DNA from: Candidatus Poribacteria bacterium
GTDB taxonomy: Bacteria > Poribacteria > WGA-4E > WGA-3G
DNA: 60,238 nt
NCBI GenBank assembly: GCA_026710795.1
Contig: JAPOQK010000050.1
Location: 1-60,238 of the forward strand
Direction: 5' to 3'
The stretch's first letter is position 1. Each line of letters begins with the position of its first letter. Below are positions 52,890 through 60,238 of this stretch, piece by piece. Both the position numbers and the translations under genes were made by a program. A model generated the notes under the pieces. The model did no database searches and was not told the origin of the DNA. It saw only the letters and a list, made by a program, of their open reading frames with translations.

Positions 52890-53999
52890 TTACATTGTAC
52901 TGCTTGTCTTCAAACCAATACCCGTAAGGATAGAAACCGTAACATCACCCTCTCCAATAATACCATTCTCTTTAAACTTTTCATATCCCTTGATGACAAC
53001 AGCCGAAGTCGGCTCTACATAGATACCCTTTTCCGCAAGGGTTCTCATACCTTCCTTGATATCGCTGTCATCAACAGTGGTAAAAGCACCGTTTGTGTAA
53101 AGAATAGCATCCATAATCTTTTGAGTTCTAATGGGTAGTTCAGCAGTAATACCTTCAGCAAGTGTATTTCCTGTTTGTGTCATTCTTGAGATGTCAGGTG
53201 AATTGTCACGGTAGGCGTTGTAGATCGGACAACAAGTATCGGGTTGCACACCCAATAAACGCGGAATACTATCAACCATGCCTGCTTCTTGCAGTTCACG
53301 AAACCCAATATACAATCCGAGATAGATACTTCCGAACCCAACAGGACAAATTACGTGTGTGGGAATAACTCCATCAAACTGCTCAATGATTTCGTAAGCA
53401 ATCGTTTTTGTGCCTTCTAAGAAAAACGGATGCCAGTTGTGAGATGCATAGCAAATGTTGTCAGCAGCCAGTTTTACTGCCTCAGTTGTTGCTGATCGAT
53501 TTCCCGGTACCAGTTTTAGGTCTGCACCGTAAGCAGCGATCTGCTTTAGTTTGCCCTTTGATGTGGATTCTGGACAGTAAATAGTGCAGTGAATACTTGC
53601 CCTCGCACTGTATGCAGCGATAGCCGCGCCTGCGTTGCCAGAAGAATCCTCAACGACTTCTGTAACCTCAAGTGCCTTTAGGTGTGTCAGTAAAACGGAT
53701 GCCCCTCGATCTTTATACGAACCAGTCGGACAGAGATAGTCAAGTTTAACGTAATGTTCAGGGTTTTCTGTAGCGTCTAACGGAATGATAGGGGTCATCC
53801 CTTCTCCGAGGGTGACAATCTCTGAATCTGCGGGAATTGGTAATGCTTCGCGATAACACCAGAGTGAGAGTGTAGAGGTATCCCATTTATATCGTCGCGA
53901 GGTGTTTTTTTGTAGGGTTAGCGGTGAACCGCAATCACATTTATAACGTAAAGGATCCACTTTATAGGTAATATTACATTTAGCACACAGATATCGCAT
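52890..53999 (-). CDS. thrC: Threonine synthase-like PLP enzyme
   Basis: A threonine synthase converts O-phosphohomoserine to threonine using pyridoxal phosphate. The N-terminus has a zinc-ribbon-like Cys pattern (Cys5, Cys8, Cys21, Cys23). The PLP Lys is Lys96 in CPTGSYKDRGAS. SSGNAGAAIAAYSA binds the cofactor phosphate, and PVGFGSIYLG is the GGGxxG-equivalent near 225. The ATG at 53999 lies two bases after the stop of the upstream gene; a TTG at 54005 is less likely. At 369 residues the length fits. No other threonine-pathway gene is adjacent, so it is an orphan here. The symbol is assigned from family resemblance only. Confidence 0.82.
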   Translation of the reverse strand: MRYLCAKCNITYKVDPLRYKCDCGSPLTLQKNTSRRYKWDTSTLSLWCYREALPIPADSEIVTLGEGMTPIIPLDATENPEHYVKLDYLCPTGSYKDRGASVLLTHLKALEVTEVVEDSSGNAGAAIAAYSARASIHCTIYCPESTSKGKLKQIAAYGADLKLVPGNRSATTEAVKLAADNICYASHNWHPFFLEGTKTIAYEIIEQFDGVIPTHVICPVGFGSIYLGLYIGFRELQEAGMVDSIPRLLGVQPDTCCPIYNAYRDNSPDISRMTQTGNTLAEGITAELPIRTQKIMDAILYTNGAFTTVDDSDIKEGMRTLAEKGIYVEPTSAVVIKGYEKFKENGIIGEGDVTVSILTGIGLKTSSTM

Positions 54000-54001
54000 G
54001 G

Positions 54002-54688
54002 TCAATCAGTATCAGTCTTCAGTTGTCCCCAAGTTGTCGCCAATTTTGATGTAGGATCAACAGATAGTGGCATACCAAACAAACCGTCCGGATCAAAATT
54101 CTCTGGTGGTTCAATAGTTCCTACCCAAACACGATTGATCCAAATCGGTCCTTTACCGTGTGAGGATAATCTGAAATCTGAACCGTTTGCACGATTCTCA
54201 AAACGACCGTCTTTGATTACCCATATATGCACGCGCCATTCATCTGTTCCTTCAGGTTTTAAAACAGGAAAAGCCCCATCACCTGCTCCTCGAAACGCAC
54301 CGTCAACAGGCCCAACACCGTTGCTGTCGTATTGGCAATCAATCTCTTCTGCCTGTTTAGAGTCAAAATATTCCATGACAATCCATGCTTCATGGTCTCC
54401 ACCAAATATAAATGAATCGTCAATTTTGAAATACATGTGGTTGTTTCCCGGACCATTATAAGGCCAAGGGTTTTCTAAACAGTCTACTTTATCCTTCACG
54501 GCAGGTTCCGTGATTCCATCTCCTTGTTCACTTTGGGTTAGTAAAACACCATCACTCTTCTCACCAAGGTCTACCCAAATAAAATTTTCACCTTCAACGG
54601 GTTCTTCTGCAGCAAATACCCCAAGTGAAATCAGACCGCATAGAATCAGAACCAATATTATTGTTATCCTCTGCATAAGACGTGTCAT
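54002..54688 (-). CDS. Secreted beta-sandwich protein with KLATTWGQLK tail
   Basis: A signal peptide (about 1-27, with IILVLILCGLISLGVFAAE) precedes a beta-rich domain. Parts such as NHMYFKIDDSFIFGG, HEAWIVMEYFDS and EWRVHIWVIKDGRFENRANG read like a galactose-binding or CBM-type sandwich. I cannot name a family. The tail LSVDPTSKLATTWGQLKTDTD is the strongest example of the shared C-terminal motif, and unlike the other three it is not preceded by LamG. AGGAGGGAAAA supports the ATG. Its stop touches the next gene's start, so it is co-transcribed with threonine synthase. Confidence 0.75.
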   Translation of the reverse strand: MTRLMQRITIILVLILCGLISLGVFAAEEPVEGENFIWVDLGEKSDGVLLTQSEQGDGITEPAVKDKVDCLENPWPYNGPGNNHMYFKIDDSFIFGGDHEAWIVMEYFDSKQAEEIDCQYDSNGVGPVDGAFRGAGDGAFPVLKPEGTDEWRVHIWVIKDGRFENRANGSDFRLSSHGKGPIWINRVWVGTIEPPENFDPDGLFGMPLSVDPTSKLATTWGQLKTDTD

Positions 54689-54808
54689 TTTTCCCTCCTA
54701 AAATTTAAGGTTATAGTGAGTAAAAAATATATGGACACAATTAATAATGTATTAACAAAGTTCGTATACAGGATGGTGAACGCAGATAGAAGATAGTAAT
54801 GAGGAAAT

Positions 54809-56653
54809 TTATTTTAGAACAATCATCCGCCGTGTTTGCTGAAATGATGGGGTTCCCAATCGATAGAAATAGACTCCACTGGCAACACGTTCACCTAAAG
54901 TATTTTTGCCATCCCAATATGCAGCGCGTCCATGACTATGATAAAAGCCAGCGGTTTGTAAACCGAAAGAAAGTTCGCGAATCAACTTACCAGTTGAATC
55001 ATAAATTGTTACTGATACTGGACTGTCTTCCGAAAGTTGATATGGAATCCAGGTTTCGGGGTTAAACGGATTCGGATAATTTTGTAATAAACGGTTTCCT
55101 TGTGGTTTGCCAATTCCATCAAGATTTACAGATAGCACAGCATTTGCCAGACTGGTGGGTGTCACCTCAAAACTGAACTTTTCAGATGCAATATTCCCGT
55201 TTGTATCGGTGACGTGTAATTCCAAAGTGTCACCAACTTGCACAACACTCTGATAGTTAAGGTCTGCGGTAGCAGAAACGAAGTAGTTATCCTGCACCTG
55301 TGCTGCCATAACGGTGTTTGTCCGTAGGTTACGAACCGCGATCTGATAACCGTTGAAGTTCTGTGTGCCTTTCAATTGACCACTCACAACGAATGCCCAT
55401 GTTTCGCGTGGTATCGTGGTCAGGACAGAGTTCGGTGCTGCAGCAACAGGTCCTTTATTCATCCAATGTGCACCGACGTGAATCACACTACGAGGCTGTG
55501 GAACATTAACAATATAACCTTGTCCACCTTCAATTGGAAATCCATCATTAGGAGCGTTCGGTGTCCATCCGATGAAACTTTGATTATCAGCATCCAGTGC
55601 AATTACAAATGTCGCACCAGCAAGTCCCGCAAGGGATCTTGCGGTCATCGGTTGGGTGGATTCTAAAGGAATAGAAAGCATGTTCAAACCTTTAGTAAGA
55701 TCCGTGTGGAAAACGTTGTTAAATCTCTCGGCATCTGCTTTTGAGGTAGGTCTGACAACACATCCATGTCTGCGTCCATCAGGCATATCATAGTAACCGG
55801 TTACATTGCCATCCATGTCAATATCCCGTAAAACAGTTTCAACACTACCGGGGTACTGCAATTCAAGTGGTTGACTATTCGGGTGGAGAACGTAAGAACG
55901 TGCAATATCGTTTGGTGCTTTTGCCCTAAATACAATGACACCCGAATCGTTAATTGCATTGACAAAGATATATTCAGGATTCGGTAGTCCCGGAACATTA
56001 ATATCAGCAATACTACCGTCAGGATATTTTATGAATCCGTGATATTTTTCTTCAGCATCTATGTAACTTCCAACGATGACACCCGATGCATTAATATGAT
56101 CAACAAAAGTCGTAGTTGCACCAGGTACATCAAAATGCATTTCTCCAACAAAACCGTTAACCACCTCATTTGCATCAATGATGTCACCAACAACTTGTCC
56201 ATCTTCAGTAATGCCGAAGATTTGTGTGTTTAGTGCATCAGGGAAATTCCACTCAACTAAGGCACCATCTTGCAGGATAATCCCGTGAGAAATATCGTCT
56301 TGATCTATGTAAAAGCCTGCTGCTTGTCCTGCGTTATTGAGTCCATAGAATGTGGTTTGAAGAGAATCTGGGACATCATAAGTGGTTAATTGCCCATCAA
56401 TTAGTGTGAAGCCGATAAGTTTGCCGTCTTTATTTTTTGTGTTCCCAGCGTAATGTCCATGGTCGTTGCTTGAGGTCACCTCCAGAAAATCTACATCTGG
56501 CACATCAATTGTTTCATAGATATAGTGCTCTGTGTATGTTTCTGAAATAAGCACAGGAACAGGTGGTTCTACACCCTGAGCAGCAGTGTGTGAAGTGAAA
56601 CAGATAATTAGACATAAAAACAAGGGGAGTTTCATTTTTATAAGATGATGCAT
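54809..56653 (-). CDS. Secreted HAF-type propeller protein with FlgD-type C-terminus
   Basis: A signal peptide (MKLPLFLCLIICFTSHTAA after the start) precedes several HAF-like repeats (GHYAGNTKNKDGKLIGFTLIDG, FYGLNNAGQAAGFYIDQDD, FGITEDGQVVGDIIDANEV, INASGVIVGSYIDAEEKYHG) in residues about 40-310. A conserved middle (GLNMLSIPLESTQPMTARS, ALDADNQSFIGWTPNAPNDG, GGQGYIVNVPQPR) follows at about 320-400. The C-terminus is the FlgD/type-A-like module NYPNPFNPETWIPYQL ... GVYFYRL ... MIVLK. It is a surface or secreted protein of unknown ligand, and one of three such genes in tandem. Confidence 0.8.
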   Translation of the reverse strand: MHHLIKMKLPLFLCLIICFTSHTAAQGVEPPVPVLISETYTEHYIYETIDVPDVDFLEVTSSNDHGHYAGNTKNKDGKLIGFTLIDGQLTTYDVPDSLQTTFYGLNNAGQAAGFYIDQDDISHGIILQDGALVEWNFPDALNTQIFGITEDGQVVGDIIDANEVVNGFVGEMHFDVPGATTTFVDHINASGVIVGSYIDAEEKYHGFIKYPDGSIADINVPGLPNPEYIFVNAINDSGVIVFRAKAPNDIARSYVLHPNSQPLELQYPGSVETVLRDIDMDGNVTGYYDMPDGRRHGCVVRPTSKADAERFNNVFHTDLTKGLNMLSIPLESTQPMTARSLAGLAGATFVIALDADNQSFIGWTPNAPNDGFPIEGGQGYIVNVPQPRSVIHVGAHWMNKGPVAAAPNSVLTTIPRETWAFVVSGQLKGTQNFNGYQIAVRNLRTNTVMAAQVQDNYFVSATADLNYQSVVQVGDTLELHVTDTNGNIASEKFSFEVTPTSLANAVLSVNLDGIGKPQGNRLLQNYPNPFNPETWIPYQLSEDSPVSVTIYDSTGKLIRELSFGLQTAGFYHSHGRAAYWDGKNTLGERVASGVYFYRLGTPSFQQTRRMIVLK

Positions 56654-56677
56654 TACACTCCTTTTAGATTTATAGCA

Positions 56678-56712
56678 GTGTCACAGTTAGACCAATAGCA
56701 TAACTGTGACAC
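56678..56712 (-). terminator. Perfect hairpin after the second propeller gene
   Basis: A perfect 12-bp stem GTGTCACAGTTA / TAACTGTGACAC (56678-56689, 56701-56712) with loop GACCAATAGCA, ending 23 nt downstream of the stop at 56736. No T-run on the minus strand. A closely related hairpin is at 59721-59753. Confidence 0.65.
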
Positions 56713-56735
56713 CTATATGTTCTATGCAGATTGAC

Positions 56736-58568
56736 CTACTTCAAAATAACGAGTTGCCGTGTCTGCTGGAAGGATGGTGTTTCTAACCGGTAAAAATAAA
56801 CACCACTTGCTACACTTTCTCCTAAACTATTTTTGCCATCCCAATAGGCAGCCCGTCCACGACTGTTATAGAAACCTGCAGACTGATATCCGAGGGAAAG
56901 TTCGCGAACCAACTTACCCGTCGTATTATAAATGGATACCGATACAGGACTGTCTTGCGTAAGTTGATATGGAATCCACGTCTCCGGATTAAACGGATTC
57001 GGGTAATTCTGCAATAACTTATTCTGTTCTGGTCTGCCGATTCCATCAAGCGTAACATGCAGGACCGCGTTTGCAAGATTCTCAGGAGTTACTTCAAAAC
57101 GAAGATTTTCTGATTCAACATTTCCATCTGTCCCGATGACGCGTAATTCAAGCATATCTCCAACGTGAACAACACTTCTACGTGTCAAGTCAGCAGTCAC
57201 AGCGGCAAAGTAACCTCCTTGCACCGATGCAGTAATAGTACTGTTTGTTCTCAAGTTCCGAACAATTACCTTGTAACTGTCCTTGAGGGGTTTACTGACT
57301 AAGTTCCCACTTACGACAAATGCCCACGTTTCCTGATGCTGACTGGATATGGCAGGTGCTGCAGTAGTGCTCTCCGTTTGATTTGTCCACCGTGATCCAA
57401 CAAATGCAAAATTGCGAGTTTGTGGTACATTTACAATATAACCTTGTCCACCCTCAATAGAGAATCCGTCGTTAGGTGCACTCGGGGTCCACCCTATGAA
57501 ACGTTGGTGTTCTGCATCAAGTGCTATGACAACTGTCGCACCGGCTATCCCAGCGAGTGATTTTGCAGTCATCGGTTTTGGGGATGCTAAAGGTAAGGAC
57601 AGCATATTCAAGCCTTTCGTCAGCGTGACACTGTAGACGTTGCCGAAAAAGTCACTCACCGCCTCGGTAGCGGGTCGGGCAATAAAACCGTGTCTGCGTC
57701 CATCGGGTGAGTCATAGTGTCCGACGATGGAACCATCCTGATTTATATTCCACCCCTCCGTGCTCACGCTGCCCGGAACCTTGAATTCATGTAATCCGTG
57801 TTGGAGTGAACCGATATAGGTGCGTGGAACATCATCTATCGGTTTGGCTCTGCCAACGAGAGTCCCTGCATCGTTGATACTGTGCACAAAAAAGTATTCA
57901 AACAGTGCTGCTTGTGGAAAGTCAAGAGATATAAACCTACCTGCCGCGGAACGCATATATGGATGATATACACCATCAGTATCTACATAACTGCCGACCA
58001 TCCGTCCGCTTGCATTCACAAAATCGGCATAAGTTTCTGATGCATCGGGTGCTTCAACTATTGTGCCACCGGAGAATCCACGACGAACGCCAGATGCATC
58101 TGTAAAATTACCGGTCAAATCACCAGTCGCATCACTAATACCGTATATCTCCGTTTGGACAGCACCCGGATAATCATATTGCTGTAGTTCTCCATTTTCT
58201 AAGATGACACCGTGGTAAAGACCGTCGCTATCCTGGTAGTGTCCAGCAGCTTTTCCATCATTACCGAGTGCATAGAAATATGTGTTCTTTGAATCGGGGA
58301 AATCATACGTCGTAAAAACGCCATCAATGAGTGTAAACCCGACTATTTTTTTACCATCAGCACTCATCGTGTTACCTGCATACCCATCAAAGTCAGTACT
58401 GGCAGTCAACGCTAAGAACTCAACGCCGGGTACATCAATAGTCTCGTAAGTATAATTGACATCTTCAAGTGGGACAATCGGTTCATCAGGCACTTCTGCA
58501 CTTGGTCTTGCGATAAACCCCGTGTTTGCGTCCGTCCTCTGTGTCATAGTTTCCAACGATAGAGCCAT
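56736..58568 (-). CDS. HAF-type propeller protein, C-terminal part of a frameshifted gene
   Basis: The recognisable sequence begins at GFIARPSAEVPDEP. It continues with a second HAF propeller (FLALTASTDFDGYAGNTMSA ... NINQDGSIVGHYDS), the conserved middle (GLNMLSLPLASPKPMTAKS, ALDAEHQRFIGWTPSAPNDG) and the FlgD/type-A-like module NYPNPFNPETWIPYQL ... GVYFYRLETP. The first residues (MALSLETMTQRTDA) come from out-of-frame sequence that overlaps the upstream frame. With the upstream frame (58486-59406) this forms one gene of 889 residues if one base in the C-run at 58518-58521 is removed. Confidence 0.75.
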   Translation of the reverse strand: MALSLETMTQRTDANTGFIARPSAEVPDEPIVPLEDVNYTYETIDVPGVEFLALTASTDFDGYAGNTMSADGKKIVGFTLIDGVFTTYDFPDSKNTYFYALGNDGKAAGHYQDSDGLYHGVILENGELQQYDYPGAVQTEIYGISDATGDLTGNFTDASGVRRGFSGGTIVEAPDASETYADFVNASGRMVGSYVDTDGVYHPYMRSAAGRFISLDFPQAALFEYFFVHSINDAGTLVGRAKPIDDVPRTYIGSLQHGLHEFKVPGSVSTEGWNINQDGSIVGHYDSPDGRRHGFIARPATEAVSDFFGNVYSVTLTKGLNMLSLPLASPKPMTAKSLAGIAGATVVIALDAEHQRFIGWTPSAPNDGFSIEGGQGYIVNVPQTRNFAFVGSRWTNQTESTTAAPAISSQHQETWAFVVSGNLVSKPLKDSYKVIVRNLRTNSTITASVQGGYFAAVTADLTRRSVVHVGDMLELRVIGTDGNVESENLRFEVTPENLANAVLHVTLDGIGRPEQNKLLQNYPNPFNPETWIPYQLTQDSPVSVSIYNTTGKLVRELSLGYQSAGFYNSRGRAAYWDGKNSLGESVASGVYFYRLETPSFQQTRQLVILK

Positions 58569-59406
58569 CTTGATTGATATTATATCCTTCTGTGCTCACG
58601 CTGCCCGGAACCTTAAATGGTTGTAGTCCTTCCTGGAATGTGCCAACATAGGTGAGTGGGAGACCACCCCTTGCTTTGGCTCTTGCAACGACAATATTTG
58701 CATCGTTGATTCCGTGCACAAAAAAGTATTCCAACAGTGCTGCTCTTGGAAGGTCAAGAGATACAAACCTACCTGTCGGGGTACGTATGTATGGATGAAA
58801 TATACCGTCAGCATCTACATAGCTGCCGACCATACCACCGCTTGCATTCACAAAATCGGCATAAGTTTCCGTTGCACCGGGGAATTCAACAATTAAGTCT
58901 CCTGAGAATCCACGGCGTATGCCATCAGCGTCTATAAAATTACCTGTCAGTTTTCCAGTGGCATCACTAATTCCGTACAGGAATGTTTGAACAGCATCCG
59001 GAAAATCATATTGCCGCAACTCACCATTTTCTAAGACGACACCGTGGTAAAGACCGTCGCTATCCTGGTAGTGTCCGGCAGCATTACCATTATTGCCAAG
59101 TGCAAAGAATTGAGTTTTCTGCGATCCGGGGAAATCATACGTCGTAAATATCCCATCAATGAGTGTAAAGGCAACTTCCTTTTCACCATCAGCACTCCGT
59201 GTGTAGCCAGCGTAATCTTCAAAGTCACTACTGGCAGTCAACGCTAAGAAATCTACATCTGGAACATCAATACTCTCAAAAGTATAGTTGTTACTTGCGG
59301 ATGCAATGTCATCTTGTGCAGCTATGTTCAATAGGAAAAGTGAATTGAAGCATATTAAAAACGTAAACATAAATAACAATAATTTGACTCTAATCTGATT
59401 TAGCAT
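58486..59406 (-). CDS. HAF-type propeller protein, N-terminal part of a frameshifted gene
   Basis: AGGGAGG precedes the ATG at 59406. A signal peptide (LLLFMFTFLICFNSLFLLNIAAQ) leads to one HAF propeller (FLALTASSDFEDYAGYTRSA, FFALGNNGNAAGHYQDSDG, LYGISDATGKLTGNFIDADG). It ends in NINQDGSIVGNYDTEDGRKH, then GVYRKTKCRSA out of frame. In the same place the intact copy reads DGRRHGFIARPA, and here one extra G (58518-58521 on the plus strand) makes the shift. The next propeller copy is a close duplicate of this one. Confidence 0.75.
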   Translation of the reverse strand: MLNQIRVKLLLFMFTFLICFNSLFLLNIAAQDDIASASNNYTFESIDVPDVDFLALTASSDFEDYAGYTRSADGEKEVAFTLIDGIFTTYDFPGSQKTQFFALGNNGNAAGHYQDSDGLYHGVVLENGELRQYDFPDAVQTFLYGISDATGKLTGNFIDADGIRRGFSGDLIVEFPGATETYADFVNASGGMVGSYVDADGIFHPYIRTPTGRFVSLDLPRAALLEYFFVHGINDANIVVARAKARGGLPLTYVGTFQEGLQPFKVPGSVSTEGYNINQDGSIVGNYDTEDGRKHGVYRKTKCRSA

Positions 59407-59720
59407 AACGAAACCTCCCTAAAGTTCGTTCTCTAAAATATAGACACAATATGTTGGATGACATGTCCTGACAGATAATGGCAGATAAAGGATTGCATGT
59501 TTATGTTCAACAATACAGTATAAAAGCGAAAACTGGGTATCCTAGGACATTCTTAGTAAAGTATATAGCAATTTTCAAAAAAGGCAAGTTAAATCTTATC
59601 TATTTCTTGATTTACTTAGAATGGATTTCTAAACTGCTAAGGATAAACAGATTGCCACTCGCAACAAGATAGGAAATTCGGGAGATTGCGGTTTATTCGT
59701 CATTTATTTGACATAAAAGA
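59407..59720. other. Upstream region of the propeller gene, no gene seen
   Basis: No credible gene is present; the plus-strand frame at 59478-59672 has no ribosome site and no recognisable content. The promoter of the 59406 gene should be here, but I see no clear -35/-10 pair. Confidence 0.5.
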
Positions 59721-59753
59721 GTGCCACAGTTAGCAATAGCAAAACTGTGACAC
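59721..59753 (-). terminator. Related hairpin after the third propeller gene
   Basis: The stem GTGCCACAGTT / AACTGTGACAC (59721-59731, 59743-59753) has one mismatch and a loop containing CAATAGCA, like that at 56678-56712. It lies 26 nt downstream of the stop at 59779. Confidence 0.6.
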
Positions 59754-59778
59754 CTGTAAGTTAATGTTAGAAATGGTT

Positions 59779-60238
59779 CTACTTTAAAATGACCAAACGA
59801 CGACTCTGCTGAAAGGATGGTGTTATCAACTGGTAAAAATAAATACCACTCGCAACTGGTTCCCCAAGGGCATTACGTCCATCCCAATATGCAGCACGAT
59901 CCTGGTTATTATAGAAGCCAGCGGATTGGTAACCGAGCGAAAGTGTGCGAATTAGCTTACCAGTTGTATCAAAAATGGATACCGTTACAGGACTGTCTTG
60001 CGTAAGTTGATATGGAATCCACGTTTCTGGGTTAAATGGGTTCGGGTAGTTTTGTAACAACTGATTTTGCTGCGGTTTACCGATACTATCAAGATTTACA
60101 GACAAAACCTCGTTTGCCGAGTTCTCAGGGGTTACTTTAAAACTCAGTGTTTGTGATTCAATATTTCCACTCGGACCGATGACGCGTAATTCAAGCACGT
60201 CTCCAACCTTGACCACGCTTCTCTGTGCAAGATTCGCA
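59779..60238 (-). CDS. HAF-type propeller protein, C-terminal end only (continues beyond the window)
   Basis: The frame is open to the edge of the window (ANLAQRSVVKVGDVLELRV), so the start is missing. What remains is the domain before and including the FlgD/type-A-like module: SLSFKV, then NYPNPFNPETWIPYQL, SVSIFDTTGKLIRTLSLG-type strands, AAYWDGRNALGEPVASGIYF and SRRLVILK. It is about 80% like the ends of its two neighbours by eye, so it is the third gene of the tandem family. Confidence 0.8.
   Translation of the reverse strand, partial: ANLAQRSVVKVGDVLELRVIGPSGNIESQTLSFKVTPENSANEVLSVNLDSIGKPQQNQLLQNYPNPFNPETWIPYQLTQDSPVTVSIFDTTGKLIRTLSLGYQSAGFYNNQDRAAYWDGRNALGEPVASGIYFYQLITPSFQQSRRLVILK

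Noticed and set aside
50306..60238. Claim that a type IX secretion system is present
   Set aside because: Only the type-A-like C-termini are seen; no secretion component is in the window.

Overview
This window reads as chromosomal DNA of an uncultured, AT-leaning Gram-negative-type bacterium. My best guess is Candidatus Poribacteria or a close relative. The reasons are the exported proteins that end in an 'NYPNPFNPETWIPYQL' module, the many LamG, WD40, Asp-box and FG-GAP-type secreted proteins, the phytanoyl-CoA dioxygenase, Gfo/Idh/MocA and ThuA genes, and many hairpin-rich intergenic repeats. The placement rests on remembered family features. There is no rRNA gene here to confirm it, and I saw no tRNA gene, CRISPR array, prophage or replication origin.

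Layout. 1-1050 has no gene and is packed with repeats and short hairpins, ending in a structured leader. 1051-3998 is a plus-strand run: ECF sigma factor, FHA-like protein, TPR plus HExxH peptidase, and CvpA. 4143-7049 holds an SGNH hydrolase, thiE and a DUF2851 gene. 7193-10578 holds a LamG protein, a MITE-like element, an exo-sialidase, a WD40 fragment and a frameshifted PIN-domain toxin. 10775-18214 is a minus-strand block: PhyH, Gfo/Idh/MocA, YCF48-like propeller, SDR, MacB-type permease and HlyD/MacA-type adaptor. 18526-19010 holds an ISAs1 transposase remnant and a second MITE copy. Then come an acyl-CoA synthetase (plus), a higBA-type toxin-antitoxin pair with a readable promoter-operator, and a diacylglycerol-kinase-like enzyme.

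22844-31195 (minus) carries a 1341-residue subtilase with FG-GAP-like repeats, a hypothetical protein, an aldose epimerase, and a WD40 protein whose metallopeptidase-like domain has lost its zinc site. 31796-39488 (minus) carries ThuA, an ABC-2 exporter pair, three tandem beta-lactamase-like hydrolases with different predicted locations, and a LamG protein. 39719-49334 holds a divergent LamG gene, two paralogous methyltransferases, an amino-acid-type ABC binding lipoprotein and two large paralogous TonB-dependent receptors. 49573-52828 (plus) is a ZIP-like transporter overlapping a secreted glycosidase-like protein. 52890-60238 (minus) is a threonine synthase, a secreted protein, and a tandem family of HAF-type propeller proteins, one split by a frameshift and one cut by the window edge.

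How it fits together. Much of the window is exported machinery for sensing, binding and breaking down polymers: sialidase, LamG proteins, subtilase, glycosidase, TonB receptors and the ABC binding protein. Two separate C-terminal endings recur on exported proteins. One is a short KLATxWGxLK tail on four proteins. The other is a FlgD/type-A-like module on five loci (the subtilase, the glycosidase and three propeller genes). The short tail, the decayed metallopeptidase domain and the dispersed hairpin repeats are the most promising under-described items.
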